In this document: positions 44,095 to 55,760 of the stretch, piece by piece
Numbering within the stretch: the stretch's first letter is position 1
Layout: each line of letters starts with the position of its first letter
Assembly: GCA_009823505.1 (NCBI GenBank)
Contig: VZQC01007982.1
Coordinates: forward strand, 4,845,673-4,909,672
Direction of reading: 5' to 3'
From: Rhizomys pruinosus
Taxonomy: Eukaryota > Chordata > Mammalia > Rodentia > Spalacidae
DNA: 64,000 nt
Notes under the pieces: model-generated
What the model saw: only the letters and a program-made list of their open reading frames with translations
What the model was told of the DNA's origin: nothing
Databases searched by the model: none
Made by a program: the position numbers and the translations under genes

Positions 44095-45974
44095 GCACAG
44101 TTCGTATTCCTACCTCACAAAGTGGTTTTTAAATCTTAGTGACCAGCTAGACCCTTCTCCCCATTACAGCTGGTCACAGTCTGTGGTGGGACCTGGAGGC
44201 ACTGCCCTCCGTGGAGCTGACCTTATCCATAGAGGCTCCCACTCCTCTCCGGGACGTCACTCCTGCCTGTAAGTTTTCTGAGCCTGTCAGTCATTATTCC
44301 ATATTTCAAATAGCTTGGGTAGAAAAACTTCAACACAGACAAGTCAAATTGGCACCCAAACCCTGATGATTCTTACTGTCAAGTCTTACCCATGATTTCT
44401 TAGCACTAATACATTCCTTCAGTCAGTCAGAAAGATATAATTGCCTACTACAGCTCAGGTGATGTGTGATCTGTACCATGGCAGGCTGAAGACAGTCCAT
44501 GTGACATGAGCTTATATTTCCTCTGGGGTCCTAATAGTTGCACTGTGATTTTGCTCTTGCTAAAGTCCGTGAACTGCCCACCCCGCAATGCTCTAAAATT
44601 AGCCTTTTATTTAGAAGACATCACATGGGATTGAGGACTGAATCTTTAGCCCCACACCCTGCTACTCTGACTCTGAGCTCTCCAGGTCCTAAAACTCAGC
44701 AGTGTCACTCACAAGCACAGCCTGGTAGTTCACGCCTCACCATCTCTTGATGAAACAAACACATGAATTCCTGCCTCACAGGCTCTATGAACGGACCAGG
44801 GCTATCACTGTCAGGATTCTTGCTTTGAGATATGTCTGTGGCTGCCTTCCCAGGACCAGAACACAGAATTAGCCCCCCAAAGAACAAAGCAGACTGGAGT
44901 CCAGCCTCAGGTAGATTTGCTCTATTCAGGGCAGATGTGATCAAAAAACGGAAAAAGTGGCTGGCCTTTGGCAGGAAGGAAAAACAAGGAATGTCCTGGT
45001 CAAGAAACTTTGGGTTGAAAACCAGAGTGTGGGCCACATCAGTCCCACCTGAGAGCAAGTGTCTTAATGTGGCAGGGATGTAAAACAAATTGGTCATAAT
45101 TTGGAGGGAAGATAATGAGGTACCTGGAACAGGAAAGCATAAAGAATCGCTAGGCTCCGCAGAGGTCTCCACTCTGTCCTAATTAGACACAGTTGTTATA
45201 AGAAGTACATAATTAATAAGCATATGACCAGATGTGAGATACAACAGAGTTCCTTTCCTGACATGGAAGCGGTAATGAACTGTGCACAGCTGGAAGCAGT
45301 TGTCCTAATTTGGCTGCTGCAGAAGGCCTGCCTGGAATTCTGAAGAGGTGTAGAAAGATGCACTCCACAGGTTTACACCTGAAAACAACTAATCCTATTC
45401 CAACTGGGCTGGGGGTAATGAGATAGAGCTAATTATCAGGAGTGTAATGAGATGAACCAGCCAGCGAGGCTGAGCTGGAAATTCCTTTAAAGTAAACTAA
45501 GATGCAAAACACCAGAAAGGACTTTGGTGAACAGAATGGGGATAAGGCAATGTGACTGGAGGGGTGGCTAGAAAGTGCCTGGCCAAAGACATGTCTGTGA
45601 TGAGAAATACTGCCAGGACGTTCCCACACCTGCAGCAGGGATCCCTGGGATCCTAAGATGCCATGACCTGTAAAAGCCACATATGAATTTTTAAATGAAT
45701 GTGGAGCTCACGTGTGTACATACAACTGAGAAGATGAGGTTAGACACCTTGGGGTGAGCGGAGTTATCATTAGACCTGATCGCTTGTAAAAGGGGGCTTC
45801 GACCTCTTGCCGACTCTTCAATAGTTACTCCAGGAGGAACCTGACTCCACACAGGAAGAGCAAGCCATGTTTTCTTTCCCAAAGATTTATGTACTGTGAG
45901 AGATCAGAAAGCCAGGACTAGCTGGTTTCTGTTATTGTTCTTCTTTTATGATTGCCATTACATTATTGGAGACA
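44095..45974. other. Unique intergenic DNA, no gene seen
   Basis: No exon, promoter or named repeat. A 155-codon minus-strand frame (44705-45172) has no recognised domain and is read as chance. Confidence 0.45.
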
Positions 45975-46165
45975 CCATTTCTTGAACACTTAATGTGTCA
46001 GATGCTGCGTTAAATGCTTTACCACATGGTTTCATATAATCTCAGTAGTCCTAAGAGAGACACTGGTTATTGTCCCCACCTCACTGAGGACACAAAGGTT
46101 CAGATCAAGGACTCTGCCCCTGACCACTACACGGCCTTGCTCTGATGACACCCGAGTTCAAGCTG
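45975..46165 (-). mobile_element. MIR SINE, antisense
   Basis: CTTAATGTGTCAGATGCTGC, GTTAAATGCTTTACCACATG and TGTCCCCACCTCACTGAGGA run in reverse MIR order over nearly the whole element. Confidence 0.8.
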
Positions 46166-48159
46166 AGAGACCCTCTCCCATTCCCCTATTCTGAGCCAAA
46201 CCTTCAGTCCGGCCTGATGCGGCAAAGAGGGAAGAACTGGCACACTCTTTCTGAGCTCCGAGTGACATTTCTCTGGGCCTTTGGCTCCCCTAGCCCTCCG
46301 TCCTCTCTTGTGGCCCCCAGAGGGAGCCACTTGTGGACTTAATTTGCATAAACCACTTCCCATCTCTTCTCTGCCCCTCCCTGCTCGTGACTGCCTGAGC
46401 ACAGCATTGGGCCAGTTCGGCAGATCTCACAAACACAAACGTCCAAAGGTCCAGAGGCTGAAGTGGCTGTTGAAGACGACCCACACCTGGGCCGAAGCAG
46501 CAGCAGCGGTCGTGGTTCTAGAATGTGGTGTATCATGGTTTAGAGTGTCCCTTTAACCTAGAGAGGAGAAAAACAATCCTTCCCTCCCATGTAGGTTCCT
46601 TGGCTGAGGCTTCTGTAACAAAAGACATAGGAAAACATACAAGTACATTCAAGTTTCACAAGCACGGGAAACTTTTAGGAAAGGGAGACCAGAAGAAACA
46701 GTTTGGGGTTTTGTTTTGTCTTGTCTCTGTAGTGGTGGAGAGCTCTATACTCTGAGCATAACAGCCACCATCTTGATAGGAGCAGCTCCTACCACTACAA
46801 CACACCATGAGATCTGGCCTGTTGACCGTTGAGGTTCCCTCATAGAAGGAGGGTGGGAAGTTCACCAGACCCTCTGCTCAGATCCCAGCCGCCCCTTCCC
46901 AACCTTCTCCCTGACCTTGGTCTGTCATTGGTACCTTATCGAGGGAAGGAGGATACGCAGTTGTTCACATCTCCCCAGGAAAAGATCCTTGCAGCCAGTA
47001 GGTTTGGCGGGAAGGAGACAGTGTCAGACCAAGGGCATGAGCTGAGAGGGGCACAATGAGGCCCTCTCGCTGTGCTCCTGCATCTTGCTTATGGAGACCT
47101 TTGTGCCATCAGGTACAAGGAGGACCTCTCACAGGAGGTCTGGTGCTCTGCTTCAGGGGAAGACCAGAGATGCCTGCCTAGGCTTTATGAACAGCTCTGG
47201 AGAGCAGGGTGCGGAAAGCCAGAGAGGGCAGCCTGGATACAAGGCTCCTCAGAGTCCATGACCTGAGAACACTCAGTCTGCCTGGAGCCACAGTTGAGGT
47301 TAGTACGTCCTTCACAAGGGGCTTTATATTGTCCCTAAGTCTGTTTCCCTCTCTGTGACATGGGATGATGTCATAGCTCCTGGCCAATATACTGCAGTAT
47401 AAAGTACATAAAGTGTTCATCGCCAGATATGCCATAAGTGTTATATATACATAATTGACTCAAGAGCACAGCCACCTTGGCCCTTCTGCTTGGAAAGGTC
47501 TAGCTTCTAGAAGAGGTGTCTGACACCTCTTTGTGCTTCTGTGCCTGAAGCTTCCGTAGAACTGGAACAGCTTAACCGCACCAGAACCACAGGGTATCCT
47601 GACGTTGTTATGTGATCACTTCAGCCCTTACCCTCCCTCCCTCTAGGCTAGGTTCTACACAGGCTTCCTTTGATCTGTTAGTGAAAAATTGCATCTCATT
47701 GCCTGCCAGTATATTTACATGCATCTCATTAATGCCCAGGGCTTCAGCATCCTGGAGAGACCAGGGCTTGGCAGGCCTAATGGCCTTCTGCCTTGGGATC
47801 CACTTCCAGTTACTCTTTCCACCTATTCAAGGCAATATCTGATCATGGATTTCTAGTAACTTCTCAAATTGCTCTATGAAATTGAGGTGAGAAAAAAGTC
47901 ACATTCTTTTCTGTTTTTAATTTCCTTACATCACATCTATCTCTGAGCTCCCATTTCCCATTCTCAGCAGAAGTCCAAGTGCAATTGCATTGGTAGCTTC
48001 CTCCTCTGCGTGGGAAGCTTCCTGCTGTGCCAACATCCCAGCCCAAGACAGTTCAGGAAGGGCTGAGACAACCTTGTCCTCAATGCATGCCGATTGCTTC
48101 ATCACCAGATAAGAAAACCAGAGCTCCTTGGGAAAAGTTGGGAGATAAAACACGTGCCT
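46166..48159. other. Unique intergenic DNA, no gene seen
   Basis: Moderately GC-rich. No exon, CpG island or named repeat. Overlapping short frames at 46127-46560 are in several frames and uninformative. Confidence 0.45.
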
Positions 48160-48433
48160 GGGAGCTGGAGAGATGACCCAGCAGTTAAGAGCGACTGCTT
48201 TTGCAAAGGACTGGGGTTCAATTCCCAGCACCCACATGGCAGCTAAGAACCATCTTTAAGCGGAGTGTGGTGGCTCACAACTTTAATCCCAGAACTTGGG
48301 AGGCAGAGGCAGGCAGATCTCTAAGAGTTCAAGGCCAGCCTGGTCTACAGGGCTAGTTCCAGGCCAGTTGGGGCTACAGGGAAACACTGGCTCGAAAAGA
48401 TAAAAAACAAAACAAACAAACAAAAAAAACCCT
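48160..48433 (+). mobile_element. Chimeric SINE: B2 head fused to B1 body, copy 2
   Basis: Head 48160-48259 (GAGCTGGAGAGATGACCCAG, GGGGTTCAATTCCCAGCACC, CAGCTAAGAACCATCTTTAA) joins a B1 body starting GCGGAGTGTGGTGGCTCACA, running through GGCCAGCCTGGTCTACAGGG to a CAAACAAACAAA tail. The junction matches that of copies 1 and 3. I found no clear target duplication for this copy. Confidence 0.85.
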
Positions 48434-48486
48434 GCTGGTGGAAAGGCCATTTCAACCTAATCACTTCTACCTATATAAATATACTG

Positions 48487-48936
48487 TTATGGGAAACTGA
48501 GGCACAGGAGCTTCCATGTACAGAGAAGGCACCAAGAGACCCATGGAGAAATCAGGGAAGTTTATTCATGCTGGCTGATTCAAGCACAGTTTCCTCCCAA
48601 AGAAATCAAGCCCCCTGTTCAGTTCCTTCAGTTTTTATAGGTTTCCTATAACAATATTGGTTTCCTTTAACAATATTGTCAGGTTTAAGTTACAGTCGCC
48701 TACGAAATTACTAGCACAGGTGCTTAATGTCCTGGGATCAGCAGAGACATTCCTCTGTGTCCATGTTTGCAGAGCCAGATATTAGGCCAGGAGTTAAGAT
48801 ATTCTTTCACAGTGGAATTTAGTACAGGCGCCTTTGCAAGAAAGGCAGTTGCAAACAGATATCCCACTAGATAGCTGTGGTATTTGTTTCTCAAGATAGC
48901 TTTCTCCATTTTTGCTTTGATTCCTTTCTCAACACA
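48487..48936 (-). mobile_element. Solo LTR (ERV), antisense
   Basis: Read on the minus strand it has a TATA box (CCTATAAAAACTG near 48635), a poly(A) signal (GAATAAAC near 48562) about 75 bases later, and an end CTCAGTTTCCCATAACA at 48487. That is U3-R-U5 order. No perfect target duplication was seen. The 3' end resembles 52047-52112. Confidence 0.6.
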
Positions 48937-49889
48937 AATTTTAGTAATCACTCATAAAACCACTATAAGGTGAGTACTATGTCCTAATGTAGAAACTGGG
49001 TGATAAAACAATATTACACACACATATGTAACACTAGATGTACAGGTATATTTCTTTCCCTTTTCAACACTGATAGAGACTCCCATCCATAGCTCTCAAT
49101 TATGTAGAATAGTGTTCCCTTTGTATGACCCTCAGTCACAATGGCTAAAAGATTTAACTCACCAATGACAGAACGGGTCTGAAATGACACCAAATAGCCT
49201 ATAAACATGGTAAGAAACTGTGGCTAGGGGCTCAGGTTTAGAGATTTCTCCCCTGAGTCCATTCCACACACATAGAATCTTCTGATTTTCTACTCTGCCC
49301 CCAGTACTTGTCCCCCACACCTTAATTCCAGTAGTGATCGCCCCTGATCCTGCTGCGTTAAGGCTGTGGCTCCTTATGTGGAGGTCCTCGGCCACCTCCA
49401 GGCTGGCTAAAAAACTAACATGGATTCCATAGCCCTCCAGCTCTATAGGTTTCTCCATCTCAAGGACCCAGCCTCGCAGTAGGCAACTCTTCCTTCTCTC
49501 CTCCAAAGTCTAAAGTCTCTTTTCCTTTCTCCTACTGGGAAATTAAGAGTCCCCTCCCTTGGGCTGCACTTCTCATGGAAAAAGTCTGCTGAGGGACGGA
49601 TGTTCTCTGAATAAAGGATAAAGGTGAATTTTCTGTCTGTCCTCTTCTCCCTTCCCATCTTTCCCCTATTCTGTCCTTTTTTCCTGCCCTGAAGGGAAAA
49701 AAAAAACTTATTAACTAGACTCCAGAAGTGCAAAGTACCTAAACTTCAAGAGCAAGCCCCAGACAACCTTCTAGAAAATGACAGAAGGAGAAATGAATTT
49801 TATTCTAGTTCCAGGTAAGAGACTGACAATAAATTCATTTCTCAGTAATTGTGCCTGTCTGATGTTGTGAGAGAGAAAAACAGATAAAT
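48937..49889. other. Intergenic DNA, no gene seen; possibly degraded ERV sequence
   Basis: Lies between an LTR and older LTR-like DNA. No gag, pol or env motif is visible in the short frames. Confidence 0.3.
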
Positions 49890-50085
49890 CAACTTCCCAG
49901 GTTTATCTTGGCTCAGGGATTCACAGGTTTCAACACATGGTCACTTGGCTCTGCTGCTTTGGGCCTATGATAGCACAGCACATTGTAGTCAGACACATGG
50001 CAGAGTGTGCCTGTTCACCTCAAAGCAGTCAGGAAGCAGAGAGGAGAAACAGAGAGAGCACAGAGTTCTAATTTTCTCATTTAAA
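49890..50085 (-). mobile_element. Old MaLR-like LTR fragment, antisense
   Basis: TTGGCTCAGGGATTCACAGG, TGGCTCTGCTGCTTTGGGCC, GACACATGGCAGAGTGTG and CAGGAAGCAGAGAGGAGAAA follow an antisense MaLR (MST/MLT-like) layout. Confidence 0.5.
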
Positions 50086-50460
50086 GCCATAGTTGCCCTG
50101 TCCTACCTTCCTTGCATTACACTTGCCCTCTTCCAGGTTCAACTACTTCCCAGCAATGCCAAGCTGAAGACCAACCCTTTAACAAATGCACTTTTCAGTG
50201 ACATTTCAGACCCAAAGTATCTCAGTCACTTACCATGCTATGGACACACAAAGCTGCATATACTTTGGAGAGCTTTAGTCCTAACCATCAAACTTCTGAG
50301 AGCAGCAAAATGCCGAAGTCTAAGAGGAGAGAGTGGAGGTGCCTTGTTTATCATCCAGATCTCTTGGCTGCCACACTCCAGGGATCCGAGATTTGGGGCC
50401 CCGGTATGTGTCTCACTGTTAGACTAAAAGGAGAAAATTAGAAGGCAGGTCCCATCCTTA
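50086..50460. other. Unique intergenic DNA, no gene seen
   Basis: A 160-codon + frame spans 49945-50427 but overlaps LTR-like DNA and has no recognised domain. Confidence 0.35.
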
Positions 50461-50473
50461 AAAACATGATCCT

Positions 50474-50860
50474 TGGGCTGGAGAGATGGCCTAGTGTTTA
50501 AGAGCGCCGACCGCTCTTACAGGGGACCCGGGTTCAATCCCCAGCACCCACATGGCGGCTGAGAACCATCTGAAACTCCAATTACAGGAGAACTCCAGTT
50601 CCAGGGGAATTCCACACCCTCTTCTGACCTCCGCAGCATTGCACAACACGGGTGCACAAACTTGCATGCAGACAGTACATTGATACACATACAGAAATAA
50701 ATAAATGTTGGGCATGGTGGTGCACACCTTTAATCCTAGCACTTGGGAGACAGAGGCACGCGGATCTCTGTGAGTTTGAGGCCAGCCTGGTCTACAGAGT
50801 GAGTTCCAGGACAACCAGAGCTACAGGGAGACCCTGTCTCAAAAAAAAAAAAAACAAAAA
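50474..50860 (+). mobile_element. Young B2 SINE followed by full B1, shared target duplication
   Basis: Young B2 (GATGGCCTAGTGTTTAAGAG, duplicated AACTCCAATTACAGGAGA / ACTCCAGTTCCAGGGGA block) to about 50703, then a B1 from 50707 (GTTGGGCATGGTGGTGCACA) to a long A tail. The pair is bounded by AAAACATGATCCT at 50461-50473 and 50861-50873. Either B1 landed in the B2 tail or the pair moved as a unit. The junction is at the B2 tail, unlike the three head-fused chimeras. Confidence 0.93.
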
Positions 50861-50873
50861 AAAACATGATCCT

Positions 50874-51204
50874 CTCATGGAAAGAAGGGCCACATAGATC
50901 AACCAATGAATAGTGGAGCCAGAAGCCCGGCCAAGTTCAAGTAGCCTGAAGCATACGTCCTGGAGGAATTCTGAGAAAGAAACAGTGGCTGTGGATGACT
51001 GGTAGCCAAAGACAGCCTCAAGCAGGGGCTGGTTATTAGACCATGGTACTGAAGAGAATGTAGCGCTAGGGAATCAAGAGGTGCTGGAGACGAAGGGATA
51101 CATTCTGACAACCTCCATAGTTAGAAAGTAAAAGAAAAGAGATACAAGTACAGGAAGCTCAGCAGGTGAGCCTGTAAAGATGCATCCAAAGGGAAAGCCA
51201 TGTC
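50874..51204. other. Unique intergenic DNA, no gene seen
   Basis: Nothing recognised. Confidence 0.4.
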
Positions 51205-51400
51205 TTGTCTTGTTATGCTGCTATAACAGAATACCAGACTTCATAATAAACAGGAATTGGTTTCTTTTAGTTTGGGGGGCTGGGAAGTTCAAGATCAAGG
51301 AGCTGACATCTAGCAGAGGTCATCTCGCCGCACTAACACGTGGTGGGAAACAGGCAAGAGGCAAGAAAAGGCCGGCGGCTGTACTTGATGGGAAAAGAAT
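51205..51400 (-). mobile_element. Possible ancient LTR (MST/MLT-like), antisense
   Basis: GTTATGCTGCTATAACAGAA, TACCAGACTTCATAATAAAC and GGCTGGGAAGTTCAAGATCA match a widespread mammalian LTR-like repeat. The assignment is tentative. Confidence 0.4.
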
Positions 51401-51516
51401 ACACCCATGCAGTTAATGTCACTTCAGTGTGTGTCTACCACAGTTTTATGACTGAGTTTGTACTTTAGGACCTAGAACATAATACTCACCTCGTAATGGT
51501 TTTAAAAATTCATACC

Positions 51517-51654
51517 AAGCCAGGCATGATGGTGCCCGCCTTTAATCCCAGCACGCGGAAGTCAGAGGAAGGTAGATCTCTCTGAGTTCAAGGCCAGCAT
51601 GGTCTACAGAGTGAGTTCCAGGACAGCTGGGGCTACAGGGAGACCCTGTCTCAA
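51517..51654 (+). mobile_element. B1 SINE, young
   Basis: AAGCCAGGCATGATGGTGCC, CGCCTTTAATCCCAGCACGC and GCTACAGGGAGACCCTGTCT. Perfect 13-bp target duplication AAAAATTCATACC at 51504-51516 and 51655-51667. Confidence 0.96.
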
Positions 51655-51879
51655 AAAAATTCATACCCAAATTTGTGTCGAAAAAGGGATCAAAAACTAA
51701 AATGGAGAAAAGCAATCTTAAAAAATAAACACCACAGCTGTCTAGTAGAACATCTGTTTTCAACTGTCTTGCTTTAGCACCTGTAATAAACTCTGTTTTA
51801 AAAATACCTTAATTTCTACCCTAATTTGTCCAACTGCAAACGTGCCTGTAGAAGGAATTTCCTTTCAGAGGTATTAGGG

Positions 51880-52112
51880 CATGTAAGCACCTGTGTTGGT
51901 AATAACATAGGCTGTAAACCTACCAGTGCTGTAACAATGCAGACAGAGCAGGGTAACTGCGAAGGGATTGAACTGTGAAGGGGCTCAAGTTCTTTGTGAA
52001 GAAAGTCCACTCGCGTCTATTGGCGTGAATACATTTTCCCCATCTCACCACATGGGTTTCTTGGTGCCTTTTCTGTGTGGACCAGGTCCCCTGGCCTCAG
52101 TTTCTCCTAACA
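51880..52112 (+). mobile_element. Possible LTR 3' part related to 48487-48936
   Basis: GGGTTTCTTGGTGCCTTTTC and GGCCTCAGTTTCTCCTAACA at 52050-52112 correspond in forward orientation to the U5 end of the antisense LTR at 48487. The upstream limit is uncertain. Confidence 0.4.
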
Positions 52113-52240
52113 TAATCTCAGCATTTGGAAGGCTTAGGTAGAAGAATCATCACAAGTTCGAGGCCAGCCTGGGATACAGTGTAAGTTTCATTCAGGTCAG
52201 CCTAAGCCAGAGTGAGAACCTGCCTCAGAAAAAGAAAAAA
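52108..52240 (+). mobile_element. Old B1-like SINE
   Basis: AATCTCAGCATTTGGAAGGC, AGTTCGAGGCCAGCCTGGGA and AGAACCTGCCTCAGAAAAAG. Diverged. Confidence 0.7.
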
Positions 52241-52266
52241 AGAGATTTTTGAAAAAGACAAAGAAG

Positions 52267-52270
<4 letters not shown>

Positions 52271-52313
<43 letters not shown>
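52271..52313. repeat. (GA)n microsatellite
   Basis: Pure GA run of about 43 bases. Confidence 0.96.
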
Positions 52314-52317
<4 letters not shown>

Positions 52318-52639
52318 GCAGACAAAGGCAGTGGTTTTCTTGTGGTCATGGAGACAGAGCAGACCAGTGATTTGTCCCCTGAAAGGTAGTGATCAGGAAA
52401 GTACGGTGGGCTGCAGTCCAGCGAGAATGCCTGAGAGCAGGAGCTGATGGCCCATCTGTCAGCCAGGGCGCTGGGCTCTGGCGTAAGCCCTAGAATGCAA
52501 AGACCCATAAGGCCCACTTCCCGAAGAAAGAGGATGGATGGCTCAGCTTAGGGAGAGAAATGACCCTCTCCTCATCTTTGTGTTCTATCGGAACAATCAA
52601 CAGATTGGGTGGTGCCCTCCCCTAATGGTAAGGATGTTA

Positions 52640-52812
52640 TTTATTATTTACTTATTTATTTATTTTCATTATGGAAGGGCCATGTTTGTGGGAGTCAGGG
52701 GACAACTTTGGGGGTTGGTTCTCTCCTACCACCATGACACTTTCAGGGATCCGACTTGGATGGTCAGTCTTGGTGGTGAGCGCCTCTACCCACTGTGACG
52801 TCTACTGGCCCA
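52640..52812 (-). mobile_element. B3-type SINE, antisense
   Basis: (TTTA)-rich tail, GGGAGTCAGGGGACAACTTT, GGTTGGTTCTCTCCTACCAC, then CTCTACCCACTGTGACG. Diverged at the head. Confidence 0.75.
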
Positions 52813-53033
52813 AGGGTAGATGGGTAGATCTTTTTATGCAGTGAACCGATTGGTGCTCGTCTGGAAGCACCCCCACAGGTGAACCTAGAAACCACCACTC
52901 ATCTGTTGTCTAGCCCTCCCTTGGCTCAGTCAAATTGACAAAGGAATTTCACCACCATGAACAGTGATCCTGGACCCCTCGGTTCATCTATAGCTTTTGC
53001 TTTCTCTGTCTTCTTATTTTATTTTTAGGTCAG

Positions 53034-55002
53034 TGTTTTAGTTTGTCTTCCATTGCTGTGACAAAACACTCTGACCAACACCAACTGGGGGAGGAAAGGG
53101 TTTATTGAGCTTACATCTCCTGGGTCACAGTTCATCACTTAGGGACCCCAAGGCAAGAACTCAGGGCAGGAACCTGGAGGCAGGAGCTGAAGCACAGGCC
53201 ATGGAGGAGTGCTGGTTACTGGCTTGCTCCCCTGGTTCATGCCCAGCCTGCCTTCTTACATGGTACACAACAACCTGCCCAGGGTGGCACCACTCTTTGT
53301 GGGCTGGGTCCTCCCACATTGCCAGACAATCAAGACAATTCTCCATAGATGTAGCCACAGACCAATCCAATGGAGCCAATTCCCCAATTGAGGCGCCCTC
53401 AACCCAGGTGTGTCAAGTTGACACTAACGCTACCCAGCACAATTGACCCCTTGTCAACTTGACACACAAAACACATCACCATTAAACCACCACCTTTCCA
53501 GTTCTTATCCCCAAAGTATGATGTTAACATTAATCACAACCTAAGACAGTACAACCTTAAAAGCCCCACAGTCCTGAAAATGTCCAAACACTTAAAAGTT
53601 CACAGTCCGTTAAAAGTCTCTTAACTGTGGGCTGCTGTAAAATCCTAAACAAGTACTGTCTTATTTCAAAGGGAAGAATCAGGCACTCTCAAACAAAACC
53701 TAAGTCCAGCAAGTAGCTCAAGGCTGGACACTTTGGACTCATTCACAATCTTCTAGGCTCCAAAGGGTTTCGGCAGCTCCCCTTCTCTGACTCTGCCATC
53801 CGTGGCACACACAGCTCATCTTGCAGGCCCAGGCCGACTCCATTCCACACCTGCCGCTGCTCTTGGTGGTCGTCCCACGGTCCTGGCATCTCCAAAAAGC
53901 TGGGATCACCACTGAAACCGAGATTGCTTCTGACCTCTCCTGATGCAAAACCTCAGCTTCTCTTCCTGACCCTTGGAATCCTGGGGTCTTCACTGCAACC
54001 AAGGCCGTACTCTGACCAGTGGTCTTTCCTAGCCTCTCATAGTGCCAGGCCTCAGCTGCTCTCTGTGACCCCTTCGTGCTTTCAACACCGGAACCATTTA
54101 GGGAACTCTTACACGTTATTAAGTCCTGCTTCTGGCTCGAGATGGAGGCTCGGGCCCCTTCTAGAACATAGCTTCTATGTGCTGACCCTGAAGAAATTCT
54201 TCCCAGAAGATTTCACCACAGTGATGCTGGTCTCTTGTTACTTACAGCTAATCTTTCAGCCCCAGCTAACCAGCATCAATTGTCCCAGTACAACAAAGAT
54301 TTCACTTCAGGTTCTGGTCTCTTGTTACTTACAGCTGATTTTTCAGCCCCAGCTGACCAGAATCCACAGATTAAACAGTCCTGATGATCTATGCTTCCCT
54401 TTGAAACTAGAAACTTCACAAGCCAGGCCTCCATCATCTACAAGTCTCTCAGCAAAACTGTTCCAAGTTCTACAGCAACGATCTTTAGGCATTAAATGAT
54501 TTTTCTAGCCCAAAGTTCCAAATGCTTCCACAATCCTTCCCCAAAACACCAAGGTCAGTTCTGTCACAGCAATACCCTACTCCTGGTACCAATTTCTGTT
54601 CTAGTTTGTCTTCCATTGCTGTGACAAAACAATCTGATCAACACCAACTTGGGGAGGAAAGGGTTTATTCAGCTTACATCTCCTGGGTCACAGTTCATCA
54701 CTTAGGGACCCCAAGGCAGGAACTCAGGGCAGGAACTTGGAGGCAGGAGCTGAAGCACAGGCCATGGAGGAGTAATGGTTACTGGCTTGCTCCCCTGGCT
54801 CATGCCCAGCCTGCCTTCTTATACGGTACACAACAACCTGCCCAGGGTGGCACCACTCATTGTGGGCTGGGCCCTCCCACATTGCTCGGCAATCAAGACA
54901 ATACTCCACAGATGTGGCCACAGGCCAATCCAATGGAGCCAATTCCCCAACTGAGGCGCACTCAACCCGTGTGTCAAGTTGACACTAAAGCTATCCAGCA
55001 CA
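53034..55002 (-). mobile_element. Complete non-autonomous LTR retroelement (LTR-internal-LTR)
   Basis: Two near-identical LTRs in the same orientation, 53034-53441 (3' LTR) and 54597-55002 (5' LTR), flank about 1.16 kb. Both have TG...CA ends (TGTTTTAGTTTGTC / TGTTCTAGTTTGTC to CCAGCACA). The element is bounded by the 5-bp target duplication GTCAG at 53029-53033 and 55003-55007. Next to the 5' LTR, read on the minus strand, is GAAATTGGTACCAGGAGTAG, the motif that starts MaLR internal regions. Minus-strand LTR features include TATAAGAAGGCAGGCTGGGC and CAATAAACCCTTTCC. No gag/pol is visible, so it would have needed trans-acting enzymes. Solitary LTRs of this family are at 5884 and 22452. Confidence 0.93.
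54208..54365. repeat. 87-bp-period imperfect tandem duplication inside the LTR element
   Basis: GGTCTCTTGTTACTTACAGC occurs at 54229 and again at 54316. Each copy is followed by TTTCAGCCCCAGCT and preceded by AGATTTCAC. About 1.8 units; internal to the retroelement. Confidence 0.85.
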
Positions 55003-55413
55003 GTCAGTGTCTCAGAAATTTCCTTCCCAGCAGAGAAGCACAAGTAGCTCAGAGGTGGGGCAGCTGGGCAGCTGGGTGGCTGGGCAGCCCACCTCCTCCT
55101 CCCAAGGTCCCAAAGATGAACAGAGGGACAGACTCTCCAATCTTTCATTTAGGGGAGACCAGCTGAGTTTAATGGGCTTTCTCATAGAGCGAATGGTGGG
55201 GGAGTCTCGGTCCTTGGCTCCACCTTTCTCTCAGGACAATCACAATCTTGTGGGAGGTGGACACTCATGTGTGATGTCCATCTTTCAGAGGACCACCCAT
55301 CTTAGAGTGTTTGTGACTCCAGAGACACGTATGTGAGGGTAGTGTTTTTAATTACTCATAGTAAAACTTCTATAAAAATTTAATATATAATTAAAAAAAA
55401 GTCTACTATCTAA

Positions 55414-55600
55414 GGGCTGGAGAGATGGCTCAGCAGTTAAGAGCATTGGCTGCTCTTGCAGAGGACCCAGTTTCAACTCCCAGCGCCCACATGGCTAACA
55501 ATTCCAGTTCCAGGGGAATCCATCCACCTTCTTCTGACCTCCAGGGGCATTGAACAACATGGGTGCACTTACATGCATGCATGCATACACATAAAAAATA
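55414..55600 (+). mobile_element. B2 SINE, older, shortened
   Basis: GGGCTGGAGAGATGGCTCAG, GCAGTTAAGAGCATTGGCTG, a short AACAATTCCAGTTCCAGGGG segment with a deletion, and a (CATG)n/A-rich tail. Confidence 0.88.
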
Positions 55601-55760
55601 AACCCATTATCTATAGTAATTGCTGTTAAAGCTTGAGGACCCCTGAGTTCTAATCTTGACGAACCTTTTTCTAGTACCTTGCTCCATTATTCAGCATGCA
55701 ACACCAGGTCTGCTCATTAACCATGAACATGGTGTAGAAAACTCTATGTTCTACTTTTCT

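Noticed and set aside
53924..55166. 191- and 214-codon + frames as genes
   Set aside because: They run antisense through the LTR element and one LTR, have low-complexity content and no domain.
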